Assembly (NCBI RefSeq): GCF_936928535.1
Contig: NZ_CAKZHY010000029.1
Location: 1 to 34,791, forward strand
DNA length: 34,791 nt
Direction of reading: 5' to 3'
From: an uncultured Bradyrhizobium sp.
GTDB taxonomy: Bacteria > Pseudomonadota > Alphaproteobacteria > Rhizobiales > Xanthobacteraceae
Below the pieces are notes generated by a model. That model did no database searches, was not told where the DNA came from, and worked only from the letters and a program-made list of their open reading frames with translations. Both the position numbers and the translations under genes were made by a program. Of this stretch, positions 7,379 through 16,135 are shown piece by piece (within the stretch, counting starts at the first letter, position 1; every line of letters starts with the position of its first letter).

Positions 7379-9478
7379 ATGACCCGGGAGAACACCCGGC
7401 GCGTCTTTCGCATCGGCTTCCAGACATCGATCATCACGGTGTTCTTGGGCGTCGTACTGCTCGTCGGTCTGACCTTGGTCTATATCAGCTTCGAGCGCGT
7501 GACGACGATCACGCGGACCGCGGCAAGCGGCTTCATCGAGAAGGTGGCGCAGCTGGGTGCCGATCACGTCGACGAGCAATTCAAGAATGTCCGCAACAAT
7601 CTCGACATCCTCTCGGGCCTGCCGTCGATCCAGGAGGCCGACATCGCCGACAATACGCGGCTGTACAGCCTGATGGCGGCGATGCTGCGCAACAACCCGC
7701 AGCTGTTCAATCTTTATGTCGGCTATGAGGACGGCTCGTTCATCGAGATGGACGTGATCGACCGCGCCAAAGCGGCGTTCAGGGCGAACCTGAAGGTCGA
7801 CCCGCAGGTGACGTTCCGCCTGGTCGTCATTTCGCGCGCCCGGGGTAGCGACCCGGTGACGCGGTTTCTGTCCGAAGACCTCGTCGTGGTCACGCAGGTG
7901 GCCGGTCCCAACGATTACGATCCACGGACCCGCCCCTGGTATGTCGAGGCCTTCCGAAACGACAAGACGCTGCTGACCGGCCCCTATATCTTTTATGCGA
8001 CCGAAGAGCCGGGCTACACGTTGCGAACGCCGCTCAAGCAAGGACGGCGCGGCGTGGTGGCCGGCGACGTGCTTTTGAACCGGTTCGAGGACATGCTGGT
8101 GCAGCAGAAGCTCGGGCAATCCGGCGTCGCGTTCCTGTTCAACGAGTCCGGGCAGATCGTCGCCCACCCCGAGATGAGCCGGCTGGTGACCGGCACGCCT
8201 GGGCGTCACGACCTGCCACAGATCGCGGCGCTGAAATGGCCAGGATTCGAGCCGATCGTCCGCTCCTGGCAGGAGCAAGGACCGGCCCAGCAATTCTTCG
8301 CCGACGACACGGGACGAACCCATGTCGCAGCGATGCATCGCCTGAAGACGACAGGCTCGGCCGATGTCCGCCTTGCCATCGTCGCGCCCCTCGACGAGTT
8401 CTACGCGCGCATCATCCGGGAGCGGCGCACGCTGTTCGCGCTGGCACTGGCTTTCGTGGGCGCCACGCTGCCCTTCGCATTCTGGCTGGGATCGCGGATG
8501 GCGGAGCCGCTGCGCAAGCTGGTCGAGGAGACCGACGCGATCCAGCGCTTTGACATCGCCGAGCGGCCGCGCGTCCACTCCGTCATCGCCGAGATCGAGG
8601 AGCTCGGCCGCTCGGTCTTCACCATGCGCAGCGTGGTCAGCAGCTTTGCCAGTTTCATCCCGCGACCCATCGTGCGGCAGCTGATTGAGACCGGCTCGTC
8701 GCTCCGTCTCGGCGGGACCAGGCGCGAGGTCACGGTTCTATTTACCGATGTTGCCGACTTCACGGCCAAGACCGAACGGGCCGACCCGTCGCAGGTGATG
8801 ATCTACACCTCGCGCTATTTCGCCGTTCTCTCCGATGAGATCATGCGGCACCAGGGCACGGTCGACAAATTTATCGGCGATGCCGTGATGGCGCTCTGGA
8901 ATGCGCCGGCGGATGATCCCGATCACACCGTCAATGCCTGCCGCGCCGTTCTTGCGTGCCTTGCGGCGAACGACGCACTGAACAAGGAGTTCCGGCGCGA
9001 GGGCTGGCCGCCTTACGACACCCGCTACGGCCTGCATGTCGGCGACGCCGTGGTCGGCAATGTCGGCTCCAGCGACCGGATGAACTACACCGCGCTCGGT
9101 GCCACCGTGAACCTTGCCTCGCGGCTGGAAGGCCTCAACAAGAGCTACGGCACGCGCGTGTTGGTCAGCGCCGCCGTGCGCGCACGGGCCGGACACGCGT
9201 TCCTGTTCCGCAGCGTCGACAGCATCACCCCGAAGGGCTTTGCCGAGCCGATCGAGGTCAGCGAGCTGCGCGGCGAGCTGGCGCTCGCGGGCGAGGCCGA
9301 GATCATCATGTGCCAGCGCTGGGACGAGGTGTTTGCGGCGATCGCGCAGGACGGTTCGGCAGACACGACTCTGGTCCGGCTTTCCGGCTTCCTGCACGAC
9401 CACCCCAGGGACAGCATCGCGCAGTTTCACGCGACGCGGTTCCGTAACGCCGCCCGGGGCGCGGGAGCGACGGCATGA
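7379..9478 (+). CDS. transmembrane class III adenylate/guanylate cyclase with periplasmic sensor
   Basis: A 699-residue signalling protein. One transmembrane helix (about 15-37) precedes a ~310-residue extracytoplasmic region of dCache type (DPRTRPWYVEAFRNDKTLLTGPY is characteristic). A second helix follows (about 350-370), then a HAMP-like linker and a class III cyclase domain (about 448-625). Catalytic features are visible: FTDVADF with its metal-binding aspartates, DKFIGDAVMALW with an adenine-type lysine, and NYTALGATVNLASRLE. The Lys/Thr pair fits class IIIb adenylate cyclases, so cAMP is the likely product; this is inferred. GGAG (7370-7373) lies 5 bases before ATG 7379. As last gene of the operon it probably senses a periplasmic ligand related to the upstream envelope proteins. 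Confidence 0.9.
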   Translation: MTRENTRRVFRIGFQTSIITVFLGVVLLVGLTLVYISFERVTTITRTAASGFIEKVAQLGADHVDEQFKNVRNNLDILSGLPSIQEADIADNTRLYSLMAAMLRNNPQLFNLYVGYEDGSFIEMDVIDRAKAAFRANLKVDPQVTFRLVVISRARGSDPVTRFLSEDLVVVTQVAGPNDYDPRTRPWYVEAFRNDKTLLTGPYIFYATEEPGYTLRTPLKQGRRGVVAGDVLLNRFEDMLVQQKLGQSGVAFLFNESGQIVAHPEMSRLVTGTPGRHDLPQIAALKWPGFEPIVRSWQEQGPAQQFFADDTGRTHVAAMHRLKTTGSADVRLAIVAPLDEFYARIIRERRTLFALALAFVGATLPFAFWLGSRMAEPLRKLVEETDAIQRFDIAERPRVHSVIAEIEELGRSVFTMRSVVSSFASFIPRPIVRQLIETGSSLRLGGTRREVTVLFTDVADFTAKTERADPSQVMIYTSRYFAVLSDEIMRHQGTVDKFIGDAVMALWNAPADDPDHTVNACRAVLACLAANDALNKEFRREGWPPYDTRYGLHVGDAVVGNVGSSDRMNYTALGATVNLASRLEGLNKSYGTRVLVSAAVRARAGHAFLFRSVDSITPKGFAEPIEVSELRGELALAGEAEIIMCQRWDEVFAAIAQDGSADTTLVRLSGFLHDHPRDSIAQFHATRFRNAARGAGATA

Positions 9479-9487
9479 CGCGGCATC

Positions 9488-10489
9488 TTACCTGGAAGCG
9501 GTCGACGAGCCTCCGTCGGTAAACACCACCGGCGTGCCTTTGGCGACGCTGGCAGCGACGCGCTCGGCGTCCCAATTGGTCAGGCGAACGCAGCCATGGG
9601 ACTGCGCCTTGGAGATGTTCTGCGGAGACGGCGTGCCGTGAATGCCGTAGCCGTCGGCGGACAGGTTGATCCACATCGTGCCGACCGGATTGTTCGGCCC
9701 GGGCCTGATCGTGAAGGGTCTGCGCGAACGAACGCCCTTGAAATGATAGGCGGGATTGTAGCGGTAGATCGGGTTTGGATCGATCTCGGTGACCTTCAGC
9801 GTCCCTGACGGCGACGGCTTCTCCTCACTGCCGACGCTCGCGGGATAGAAGCCGATCAGCGCGTTGGACTTGTCGTACAGCTTGACGCTCTGCCTGGCCT
9901 TGTCGATCTCCACCCGGTCGGCCTTGGCAGGCGCATCCTGCCCGCTTGTATCCACCACGGTGATGGTCTCGCCGGCACGGTCGAAGTGGCGTCCGGGATT
10001 GAGCGTCGTCAGCAGTTGCTCGCTCATGTGAAACTTCTCGGCCAGTTCTTCGCGCGGACTGGTGTAGCCGAGATGAGGGATATCCTTCATCGCCTCCATT
10101 TTCGACGGCAGCTTGTGCAGGAACGGGCCAGCGACGTCCCTGTCCGTGACGGTGTAGGTCGTCGTCAATGGCCGGCCGTCGGCCTGGAGGGCCTTCCAGA
10201 CATCATCTGTCATTTCATCCGAGCTCGGCAGCTGCCGCGCTTCTGCAAAGGCGCGAAGCGCCTTCCTGGCATTCTCCCCGAATTTGCCGTCAATCTCGCC
10301 CGGCGAAAAATGCGCTCTGTCCAGCAGAACCTGGAGACGCACTCCAGCCGGGGTCGGCTTCTCGCGTGAGAGACCCTTCTTCGAAGGCTCGGCGGACGCG
10401 ATCGAAGCCGCATCCATCCCGGCGGCGAGTACGGGCGCAGCCGTCAGCACGACGAGCGCGACAGCGAAAGCGATCCTCATTGCCGCCAT
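9488..10489 (-). CDS. L,D-transpeptidase (YkuD) with peptidoglycan-binding domain
   Basis: A 333-residue exported cell-wall enzyme. A signal peptide (MAAMRIAFAVALVVLTAAPVLAA) is followed by a PG_binding_1-like region (about 33-75, LQVLLDRAHFSPGEIDGKFGENARKALRAF), a LysM-like stretch (PREELAEKFHMSEQLLTTLNPG) and a C-terminal YkuD domain. The catalytic signature is complete: H284-G-T and S297-H-G-C300-V-R-L. These enzymes form 3-3 cross-links or attach proteins to peptidoglycan through meso-diaminopimelate. ATG 10489 is preferred because GGAG lies 7 bases upstream; an in-frame start further out lacks such a site. The gene is convergent with the cyclase gene, only 9 bases apart. Confidence 0.92.
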   Translation of the reverse strand: MAAMRIAFAVALVVLTAAPVLAAGMDAASIASAEPSKKGLSREKPTPAGVRLQVLLDRAHFSPGEIDGKFGENARKALRAFAEARQLPSSDEMTDDVWKALQADGRPLTTTYTVTDRDVAGPFLHKLPSKMEAMKDIPHLGYTSPREELAEKFHMSEQLLTTLNPGRHFDRAGETITVVDTSGQDAPAKADRVEIDKARQSVKLYDKSNALIGFYPASVGSEEKPSPSGTLKVTEIDPNPIYRYNPAYHFKGVRSRRPFTIRPGPNNPVGTMWINLSADGYGIHGTPSPQNISKAQSHGCVRLTNWDAERVAASVAKGTPVVFTDGGSSTASR

Positions 10490-10570
10490 GTTCAAGCTCC
10501 GACGTGGAGACATTCGTCGGATAAGCAACGCGGCGCGACGGCGGAAGTTTCCAGTTTTTCCTGTGACCGG

Positions 10571-11575
10571 TCAGGCGATGCGCCGCGCGGCCATCTCGGC
10601 CGCGAGCAGCACCGCGGCGCGGCTCGCGCCTGTCGATGCGACGCCTTGGCCTGCGATATCGTAGGCGGTGCCGTGCGCGGGCGTGCAGATCGGAAACGGA
10701 AAGCCACCGAGCAGAGTCACGCCGCGATTGAACCCCATCAGCTTCATCGCGATCTGGCCCTGGTCGTGATACATCGTCAGCACCGCATCGAAGGCGCCGG
10801 CCTTGGCGCGCAGGAACACGGTGTCGGCCGGAAACGGGCCGTCAACGGCAATGCCGTCGCGTCGGCCGGCTTCCACCACCGGCGCGATGACATCGATCTC
10901 CTCGCGGCCGAAATTGCCGCCATCGCCGGCGTGCGGATTGAGCCCTGCCACCGCAATGCGCGGCCGCTCGAAGCCGGCATTGCGCATGCAGGCATCGGTC
11001 AGCTTCAGCGCGCGCTGGATGCGTTCGCTGGTGAGTTTTGCGGCGACGTCCTTCAGCGGAATGTGCGAGGTGACGCGCGCGTTCCAGAGTTCACCGAGCA
11101 CGTTGAATTCACTGGCGGGCGTGCTCAGCCCGACCACCTCCGCGGAGAAGGCGATCTCGTCGTCATAGTCCGCGCGCGCCAGTCGCATCGCCGCCTTGTT
11201 GAAGGGCGTGAAGCAGACCGCATCGACCCGGCCATCCCTGCCGAATTCGAGCGCGCGCTTGTAATTGGCGAGCGCAAACTGCCCGCCCGCTAGAGCCGCG
11301 ACGCCACGCTCGACCCGCGCGGGATCGAGGTGGCCGAGATCGAGGAACAGCGTATCGCCCCGGACCTCATCGAAATCGGCGCCCTGCTCCACCCCGGTCA
11401 AGTCAGGCGCGACAGCGGCGACCTTCGCGCCGGCTTCGAAGACGCGCCGATCGCCGATGACCAGGAGACGACACCGTGCGCGGATATCGTCCTGCGCCGC
11501 GAGTTTTGCCGTCAGCTCCGGGCTGATGCCGGCAGGATCTCCCATCGCCAGCGCAATCAGCGGCTTTCCGGTCAT
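10571..11575 (-). CDS. PdxA-like NAD-dependent dehydrogenase
   Basis: A 334-residue member of the 4-hydroxythreonine-4-phosphate dehydrogenase family (PF04166), normal length. The three metal-binding histidines of PdxA are in register: H171 in VTSHIPLKDV, H215 in GLNPHAGDGG and H270 in MYHDQGQ. The start reads LIALAMGDPAGISPEL as in PdxA. Its ATG overlaps the TctA stop by 4 bases (ATGA), so it is translationally coupled to a carboxylate transporter. That argues for a PdxA2-type catabolic role on a hydroxy-acid rather than vitamin B6 synthesis. No DUF1537 kinase of the known threonate/erythronate routes is nearby, so the substrate is unknown. I give no gene symbol because of the context. Confidence 0.88.
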   Translation of the reverse strand: MTGKPLIALAMGDPAGISPELTAKLAAQDDIRARCRLLVIGDRRVFEAGAKVAAVAPDLTGVEQGADFDEVRGDTLFLDLGHLDPARVERGVAALAGGQFALANYKRALEFGRDGRVDAVCFTPFNKAAMRLARADYDDEIAFSAEVVGLSTPASEFNVLGELWNARVTSHIPLKDVAAKLTSERIQRALKLTDACMRNAGFERPRIAVAGLNPHAGDGGNFGREEIDVIAPVVEAGRRDGIAVDGPFPADTVFLRAKAGAFDAVLTMYHDQGQIAMKLMGFNRGVTLLGGFPFPICTPAHGTAYDIAGQGVASTGASRAAVLLAAEMAARRIA

Positions 11576-13107
11576 ATGATCACCTTCTCCTGGTTCGTCG
11601 TGTGAGGGCTGTTGGGCTTGCGGAAGATGCGTGCGAACAGCTGCAAGGCCAGCGGCAACAGCAGCAATGCGATCCCGGCCACGACCAGGCACGTCACGAG
11701 CTTGTTGGCGAAGAAGATCCCGAGCGATCCCTTGGACATCAGCATCGACTGCCGGAATGCATCCTCGGCCTTGTCGCCAATGACGATGGCAAGCACCAGC
11801 GGCGCCAGCGGATAGAACAGTTTCTTGAAGAGATAACCGACGACGCCGAAGCCCAGCATCATGACGACGTCGAGATAGGAGTTCGACACCGAATAGGCGC
11901 CGACGACGCAGATGATCACGATCAGCGGCGCGATGACCACGAAGGGAATTCGCATCAATGCGGCGAACACAGGCACGGTCAGCAGCACCAGCACGACCGC
12001 GACGATGTTGCCGACATACATCGAGGCGATCAGGCCCCAGACGAAGTCTTTCTGGTCCACGAACAGCATCGGACCGGGATTGAGACCCCAGATCATCAGC
12101 CCGCCCATCATCACGGCCGCCGTCGCGGAACCGGGAATGCCGAGCGAAAGCATCGGCAGCAGCGCGCTGGTGCCGGCGGCATGGTCGGCGGTCTCAGGCG
12201 AGATGATACCCTCCACCTCGCCGGTGCCGAAGTAGCGTCCGCGGCGCGAGAAGCGGCGGGCGATACCATAGCTCATGAACGACGCCGCGGTCGGTCCACC
12301 CGGCGTGATGCCCATCCAGCAGCCGATCGCAGCGCTGCGCAGCAACGCAACGCTGTGGCGCGGCAGGCGGCCGACCGCGCGAAACACCTCGCGCCAGTCG
12401 ATCCTGGAGGAGACGGCTCGGGCATGAAACTCCTCTTCGACCGCGACCAGGAGTTCGCCGATGCCGAACAGGCCCATGACCGCGACGACGAAATTCACGC
12501 CCTTGACCAGCTCGTCGATGCCCATGGTGAGGCGGACGCTGCCGGAGACGGTATCGATGCCGATGGCCGCGACGGCAAAGCCGATTGCGAGCGCCACCAC
12601 TGTTTTCATCGGCGCCGCCCCGCCCATTCCGACGAAGCTCGCAAACGCCAGGAAATAGACCGCGAAATATTCCGGCGGCCCGAACGCGAGCGCGACCTGA
12701 GCCACCCAGGACGCCAGGAACGTGATCAGGATGACGCCGACGAGCGCGCCGAACGCCGCCGAGCCGAAGGCGGTCGCGAGCGCCGTGGTCGGCCGTCCGT
12801 CCCGCGCCATCGGATAGCCATCGAAGGTGGTGGCCACCGAGGACGGCTCGCCCGGAATGTTGAACAGGATCGAGGTCACGGAGCCGCCGAACAGCGCGCC
12901 CCAATACATGCTGGAGAGCAGGATGATTGCCGAGACCGGTTGCATGCCGAAGGTCAGCGGCAGCAGCAGCGACACCCCGTTCGGGGCCCCCAGCCCCGGC
13001 AACACGCCGACGAGAATCCCGAGCAGCACGCCGACGGCCATCAGGGCCAGATGCGGCACCGTGACTGCGATGGTGAAACCGTGGAAGAGCTCTGCGAGAT
13101 TGTCCAT
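11572..13107 (-). CDS. tctA: TctA, large membrane subunit of a tripartite tricarboxylate transporter
   Basis: A 511-residue polytopic protein of the TctA family (PF01970), full length, with about ten to twelve hydrophobic helices. Family motifs are clear: GVLPGLGAPNGVSLLLPLTFG, YWGALFGGSVTSILFNIPGEPSS, GYPMARDGRP and the second inverted-half motif MLSLGIPGSATAAVMMGGLMIWGL. It forms the transport channel with TctB, using solute delivered by TctC. GAGGAG lies 6 bases before ATG 13107, and TctB ends 10 bases upstream. The substrates of this family are carboxylates; which one cannot be read here. Confidence 0.94.
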   Translation of the reverse strand: MDNLAELFHGFTIAVTVPHLALMAVGVLLGILVGVLPGLGAPNGVSLLLPLTFGMQPVSAIILLSSMYWGALFGGSVTSILFNIPGEPSSVATTFDGYPMARDGRPTTALATAFGSAAFGALVGVILITFLASWVAQVALAFGPPEYFAVYFLAFASFVGMGGAAPMKTVVALAIGFAVAAIGIDTVSGSVRLTMGIDELVKGVNFVVAVMGLFGIGELLVAVEEEFHARAVSSRIDWREVFRAVGRLPRHSVALLRSAAIGCWMGITPGGPTAASFMSYGIARRFSRRGRYFGTGEVEGIISPETADHAAGTSALLPMLSLGIPGSATAAVMMGGLMIWGLNPGPMLFVDQKDFVWGLIASMYVGNIVAVVLVLLTVPVFAALMRIPFVVIAPLIVIICVVGAYSVSNSYLDVVMMLGFGVVGYLFKKLFYPLAPLVLAIVIGDKAEDAFRQSMLMSKGSLGIFFANKLVTCLVVAGIALLLLPLALQLFARIFRKPNSPHTTNQEKVII

Positions 13108-13117
13108 CGCCCGCTCC

Positions 13118-13600
13118 TCAGAACCCGAGCACTGCTGCGAGCGCGCCGTGCGGCAGCGACACCTGGAACATGCGCTCGAACACGACGTAGAGGGCGAGCG
13201 CAGTTAGCGCTGCAGTGATCAGCGAACGCGCGATGGATTGATGCCGGGGGATCGCGAGCACCGCGAAAACGTAAGCCGCCGAGGCGATGTACATGCCAAG
13301 CAGCGGGATGACTGCAACGAAGATCGCGGCAGGCACGAACAGACCTGCCAGCCGCCGCAACTCAACGGACGTGATGGCAATAGGAACACTCGCCAGCGTC
13401 CCCGCCGGCACCACACCGCGCGCCAAATTGTAGAGGCTTCCGGCGACGATGATGATGCCGGTCAGGAACGGAAACGTACCGGCATCGACGCCCTCGCTGG
13501 ACCAGCCGATGCCGTTATCCAGGCTCTGGACCACAACGGCGACACCAAAGCCGCCAGTGAGGATGGCGGTCGCCAGTTCGAGCGCGCGTCGCGAGATCAT
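13118..13600 (-). CDS. tctB: TctB, small membrane subunit of the TTT transporter
   Basis: A 160-residue membrane protein with four predicted helices, the size and layout of TctB (PF07331). Typical features are the N-terminal helix with AILTGGFGVAVVVQS, the loop SSEGVDAGTFPFLTGIIIVAGSLYNLARG and a C-terminal helix pair ending in YVVFERMFQVSLPHG. It pairs with TctA. ATG 13600 has GGAG 5 bases upstream. Unlike the rest of the operon it is separated from its upstream neighbour tctC by ~205 bases carrying a mosaic palindrome, which could lower read-through or process the mRNA between receptor and membrane subunits. Confidence 0.9.
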   Translation of the reverse strand: MISRRALELATAILTGGFGVAVVVQSLDNGIGWSSEGVDAGTFPFLTGIIIVAGSLYNLARGVVPAGTLASVPIAITSVELRRLAGLFVPAAIFVAVIPLLGMYIASAAYVFAVLAIPRHQSIARSLITAALTALALYVVFERMFQVSLPHGALAAVLGF

Positions 13601-13637
13601 GGAAGACTCCAGTCGAGCTGCGGCCCCAACATTCAGT

Positions 13638-13774
13638 GTCGTCCCGGCGAACGCCGTGACCCATTACCCCAGGCAGAAGTTTGGCGACAACTCAGTGCTA
13701 AACGTTCCTCGGTACGACAACCGCCGATCGTCGTTAGATCACGCGGTATCGGCCCCGGCGTTCGCCGGGACGAC
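13638..13774. repeat. intergenic mosaic palindrome with 19-bp perfect arms
   Basis: GTCGTCCCGGCGAACGCCG (13638-13656) pairs perfectly with the segment 13756-13774 across ~100 bases. This is the style of the short interspersed palindromic elements abundant between Bradyrhizobium genes. It lies between tctC and tctB in a single-strand operon, so it is probably transcribed and can fold into a long hairpin. It encodes nothing that I can recognise. Confidence 0.8.
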
Positions 13775-13805
13775 GGCGGAGTATGTAGCACGCTGCAACC
13801 CCACC

Positions 13806-14798
13806 TCACTTGATCAGCCAGCCCTGCTCGCTTGCCACCAGCTTCACGTGTTCGAGGTCTTCCTTGATGAACTTGTCGAACTCGGCGCCGGTCAGGAACG
13901 TGTCGACCTGGGAGGTCTTCTCGATATAGTCCTTCCACTCGGGCGTCGCCTGCACCTTCTTCATGAGGTCGACATAGTAGGCGGCCTGCTCCGGCGTGAC
14001 CTTGCCGGGCAGCCAGACCGTGCGCGGCTGCTCGTACTGCTTGATATCGAGGCCCTGCTCGGCGCAGGTCGGAACATCGCTCCAGCCTTCGGTGGCGGTG
14101 ATTTTCGGGCCGGCCGGCAAGCGCTTCGGGCTAAAGACGCAGAGCGGACGCTGCGTGGCGCCGCGCCACTGGCCGAGGCTCTCGCTGGGATTGTTGACGT
14201 GGGAATCAAGGTGCCCGCCGGCGAGCTGCACGGCGGCCTCGGCGCCGCTCTTGAAGGGAATATAGGTGAGCTTGACGTGCCCGGTCTTCTCGATCATGCG
14301 CGTCAGGACCTCGTCGGTGTCCTTGGACTGCGCACCGCCCATCTTGAATTCGCCTGACGCGGCCGCCTTGAGATAGTCGCCCGCCGTCTTGTAGGGCGCG
14401 TCCTGCTTGACCCAGAGCAGGAACTCGTCCTGCGCCATCGCCGCGATTGGGGTCAGATCGGTGTAGTTGAAGGCGACCTTGGAGACGAGCGGCTGCTGCC
14501 ACGCATTCGAGGTGCCGAAGATCACCTTATAGGGATCGCCGGCGGAGGCCTTGCCATAGACATAGCCTTCCGCGCCGCTGCCGCCGCCCTTGTTGACGAC
14601 GACGATCGGCTGCTCCGTCAGCTTGTATTTGGTGATGATGTTCTGCACCGCGCGGGCGAGATTGTCGGTCCCGCCGCCAGGGCCTGCGGTCGCCACGAAC
14701 TCGATCGGCTTCTGCGGCTGCCAGGCGGCAAACGCCGGCGCACTGCCTGCGAGCAAGGCCGCGCTGACGGACAACAGAAAGAGAGACGTCCCACGCAT
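13806..14798 (-). CDS. tctC: TctC, Bug-family periplasmic solute receptor of the TTT transporter
   Basis: A 330-residue binding protein (PF03401). The signal peptide MRGTSLFLLSVSAALLAGSAPAFA is followed by the mature start AWQPQKPIEFVATAGPGGGTDNLAR, with the carboxylate-binding loop region typical of Bug receptors, then VVVNKGGGSGAEGYVYGKA and YIPFKSGAEAAVQLAGGHLD. The protein captures a carboxylic acid in the periplasm and passes it to TctAB. ATG 14798 is chosen because GGAGG lies 5 bases upstream; a TTG four codons earlier overlaps that site. It sits between the CoA transferase gene and tctB, linking uptake to CoA activation. Confidence 0.92.
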   Translation of the reverse strand: MRGTSLFLLSVSAALLAGSAPAFAAWQPQKPIEFVATAGPGGGTDNLARAVQNIITKYKLTEQPIVVVNKGGGSGAEGYVYGKASAGDPYKVIFGTSNAWQQPLVSKVAFNYTDLTPIAAMAQDEFLLWVKQDAPYKTAGDYLKAAASGEFKMGGAQSKDTDEVLTRMIEKTGHVKLTYIPFKSGAEAAVQLAGGHLDSHVNNPSESLGQWRGATQRPLCVFSPKRLPAGPKITATEGWSDVPTCAEQGLDIKQYEQPRTVWLPGKVTPEQAAYYVDLMKKVQATPEWKDYIEKTSQVDTFLTGAEFDKFIKEDLEHVKLVASEQGWLIK

Positions 14799-14866
14799 GA
14801 TTTCCTCCAACTGACTTTTTGTGTTTTGTTTTACAGTTTTGCTTGATCAGTCGTCTCGACGTCCGC

Positions 14867-16126
14867 TCAGGCGACGCGTTCTGCGCGCTCCCTTGCGGCC
14901 GAGACGATGGCGCCTTCTTGTTCGAGCGCTTCGATTTGCTTTTCGTCGAACCCGTGCTCGGCCAGCACCTCGCGCGTGTGCTCGCCGTAGACAGGGGCGC
15001 CGGATGCGACCTTGCCCGGCGTCTCCGAGAATTTGACGGGCAGCCCAATCGTCTTGACCGGGCCGAGCGTGGAATGCTCGACCTCGACGACCATCTCGCG
15101 CGCCAGCGTCTGCGGATCGCTGAGCGCCTCCAGCATGTCGTGCACGGGGCCGCAGGGAACGCCCTTCTCGTCCAGCGCCGCGAGCCAGTGCGCGCGCGTC
15201 CGGGTCCGGAAGCGCTCGCTCAGAACCGCCTCGAGCTGCTTCAAATTCGCCATGCGGTCGGCGCCGGTGACGAAGCGCGGATCGGCGGCGAGTTCGCTCG
15301 CGCCAAGCGCCTCCAGCATCAGGAGCCAGTGTTTCTTGTTGGCGCCGCCGACCACCAGCCAGCCGTCCGAGGCCTCGAACGCCTGGTACGGCGCGTTGAG
15401 CGGATGGGCCGAGCCCATCGCGCGCGGGGCGGTGCCTGCGGCCAGCGCAATGGTCGATTGCCAATAGGTCTGCACCAGCGCCGCCTCAAAGAGCGAAGTC
15501 TCGACCCACTGCCCTTCCCCGGTCTTGAGGCGATGGGTGTAGGCGGCGAGTATGCCCATGCTCGCAAGCAGGCCGGCCGTGATGTCCGACAGCGGCGGGC
15601 CGCATTTCACCGGCGGGCCGTCGGGGCGTTCGCCGGTAAAGCTCATGATGCCGCTCATGGCCTGCGCGACGAGGTCAAATCCGCGGCGGTGCTTGTAGGG
15701 GCCGGTGCGGCCGAAGCCAGACAGCGAACAGTAGATCAGCGCCGGAAATTTCTTGTGCAGCTCATCGTAGCCAAACCCCAGGCGTTCCATCGCGCCAGGT
15801 GCAAAATTCTCCACCAGCACGTCGGCGTCAGCGATCAGCCGCCGCAGCACCTCCTTGCCGCCGTCGGTCTTCAGATCCAGCACGATGCCGCGCTTGTTGC
15901 GGTTCATCATCAGGAACGAGGCGGCCTCGTCGCCAATCTTCGGCGGCACGGAATGACGGGTGTCGTCGCCGTTAGGCCATTTCTCGATCTTGATGACGTC
16001 GGCGCCCATGTCGGCGAGCATCAAGGTGCAGGTCGGCCCCGCCATGACGTGGGTCAGGTCGATGACCTTGAGGCCGGAAAGCGGGCCTGCGCGACGTGAC
16101 GTCGATTGCGATCGATCGCTTGGCAT
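14867..16126 (-). CDS. class III CoA transferase (CaiB/BaiF family)
   Basis: A 419-residue protein of the CaiB/BaiF/Frc family (PF02515), normal length. Diagnostic blocks are LSGLKVIDLTHVMAGPTCTLMLADMGADVIKIE near the N-terminus, NRNKRGIVLDL, DVLVENFAPGAMERLG and SLSGFGRTGPY. The catalytic aspartate is D181 in PPLSDITAG, equal to Asp169 of formyl-CoA transferase. Such enzymes move CoA between carboxylic acids. With the TTT transporter downstream and the crotonase-fold gene upstream (9 bases), it probably activates the imported acid using an acyl-CoA donor. Neither donor nor acceptor can be told from sequence. Confidence 0.92.
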   Translation of the reverse strand: MPSDRSQSTSRRAGPLSGLKVIDLTHVMAGPTCTLMLADMGADVIKIEKWPNGDDTRHSVPPKIGDEAASFLMMNRNKRGIVLDLKTDGGKEVLRRLIADADVLVENFAPGAMERLGFGYDELHKKFPALIYCSLSGFGRTGPYKHRRGFDLVAQAMSGIMSFTGERPDGPPVKCGPPLSDITAGLLASMGILAAYTHRLKTGEGQWVETSLFEAALVQTYWQSTIALAAGTAPRAMGSAHPLNAPYQAFEASDGWLVVGGANKKHWLLMLEALGASELAADPRFVTGADRMANLKQLEAVLSERFRTRTRAHWLAALDEKGVPCGPVHDMLEALSDPQTLAREMVVEVEHSTLGPVKTIGLPVKFSETPGKVASGAPVYGEHTREVLAEHGFDEKQIEALEQEGAIVSAARERAERVA

Positions 16127-16135
16127 AAGGGCGTC

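Noticed and set aside
6677..8578. Very long open frame (633 codons) antisense to the barrel and cyclase genes
   Set aside because: It is a by-product of high-GC codon bias opposite two well-supported genes. Its product is low-complexity, rich in Arg, Asp and Gly, with no domain.
11602..13218. 538-codon open frame antisense to tctA/tctB
   Set aside because: The product is dominated by His, Arg, Asp and Gln with no fold-like pattern, while the opposite strand encodes clear TctA and TctB proteins.
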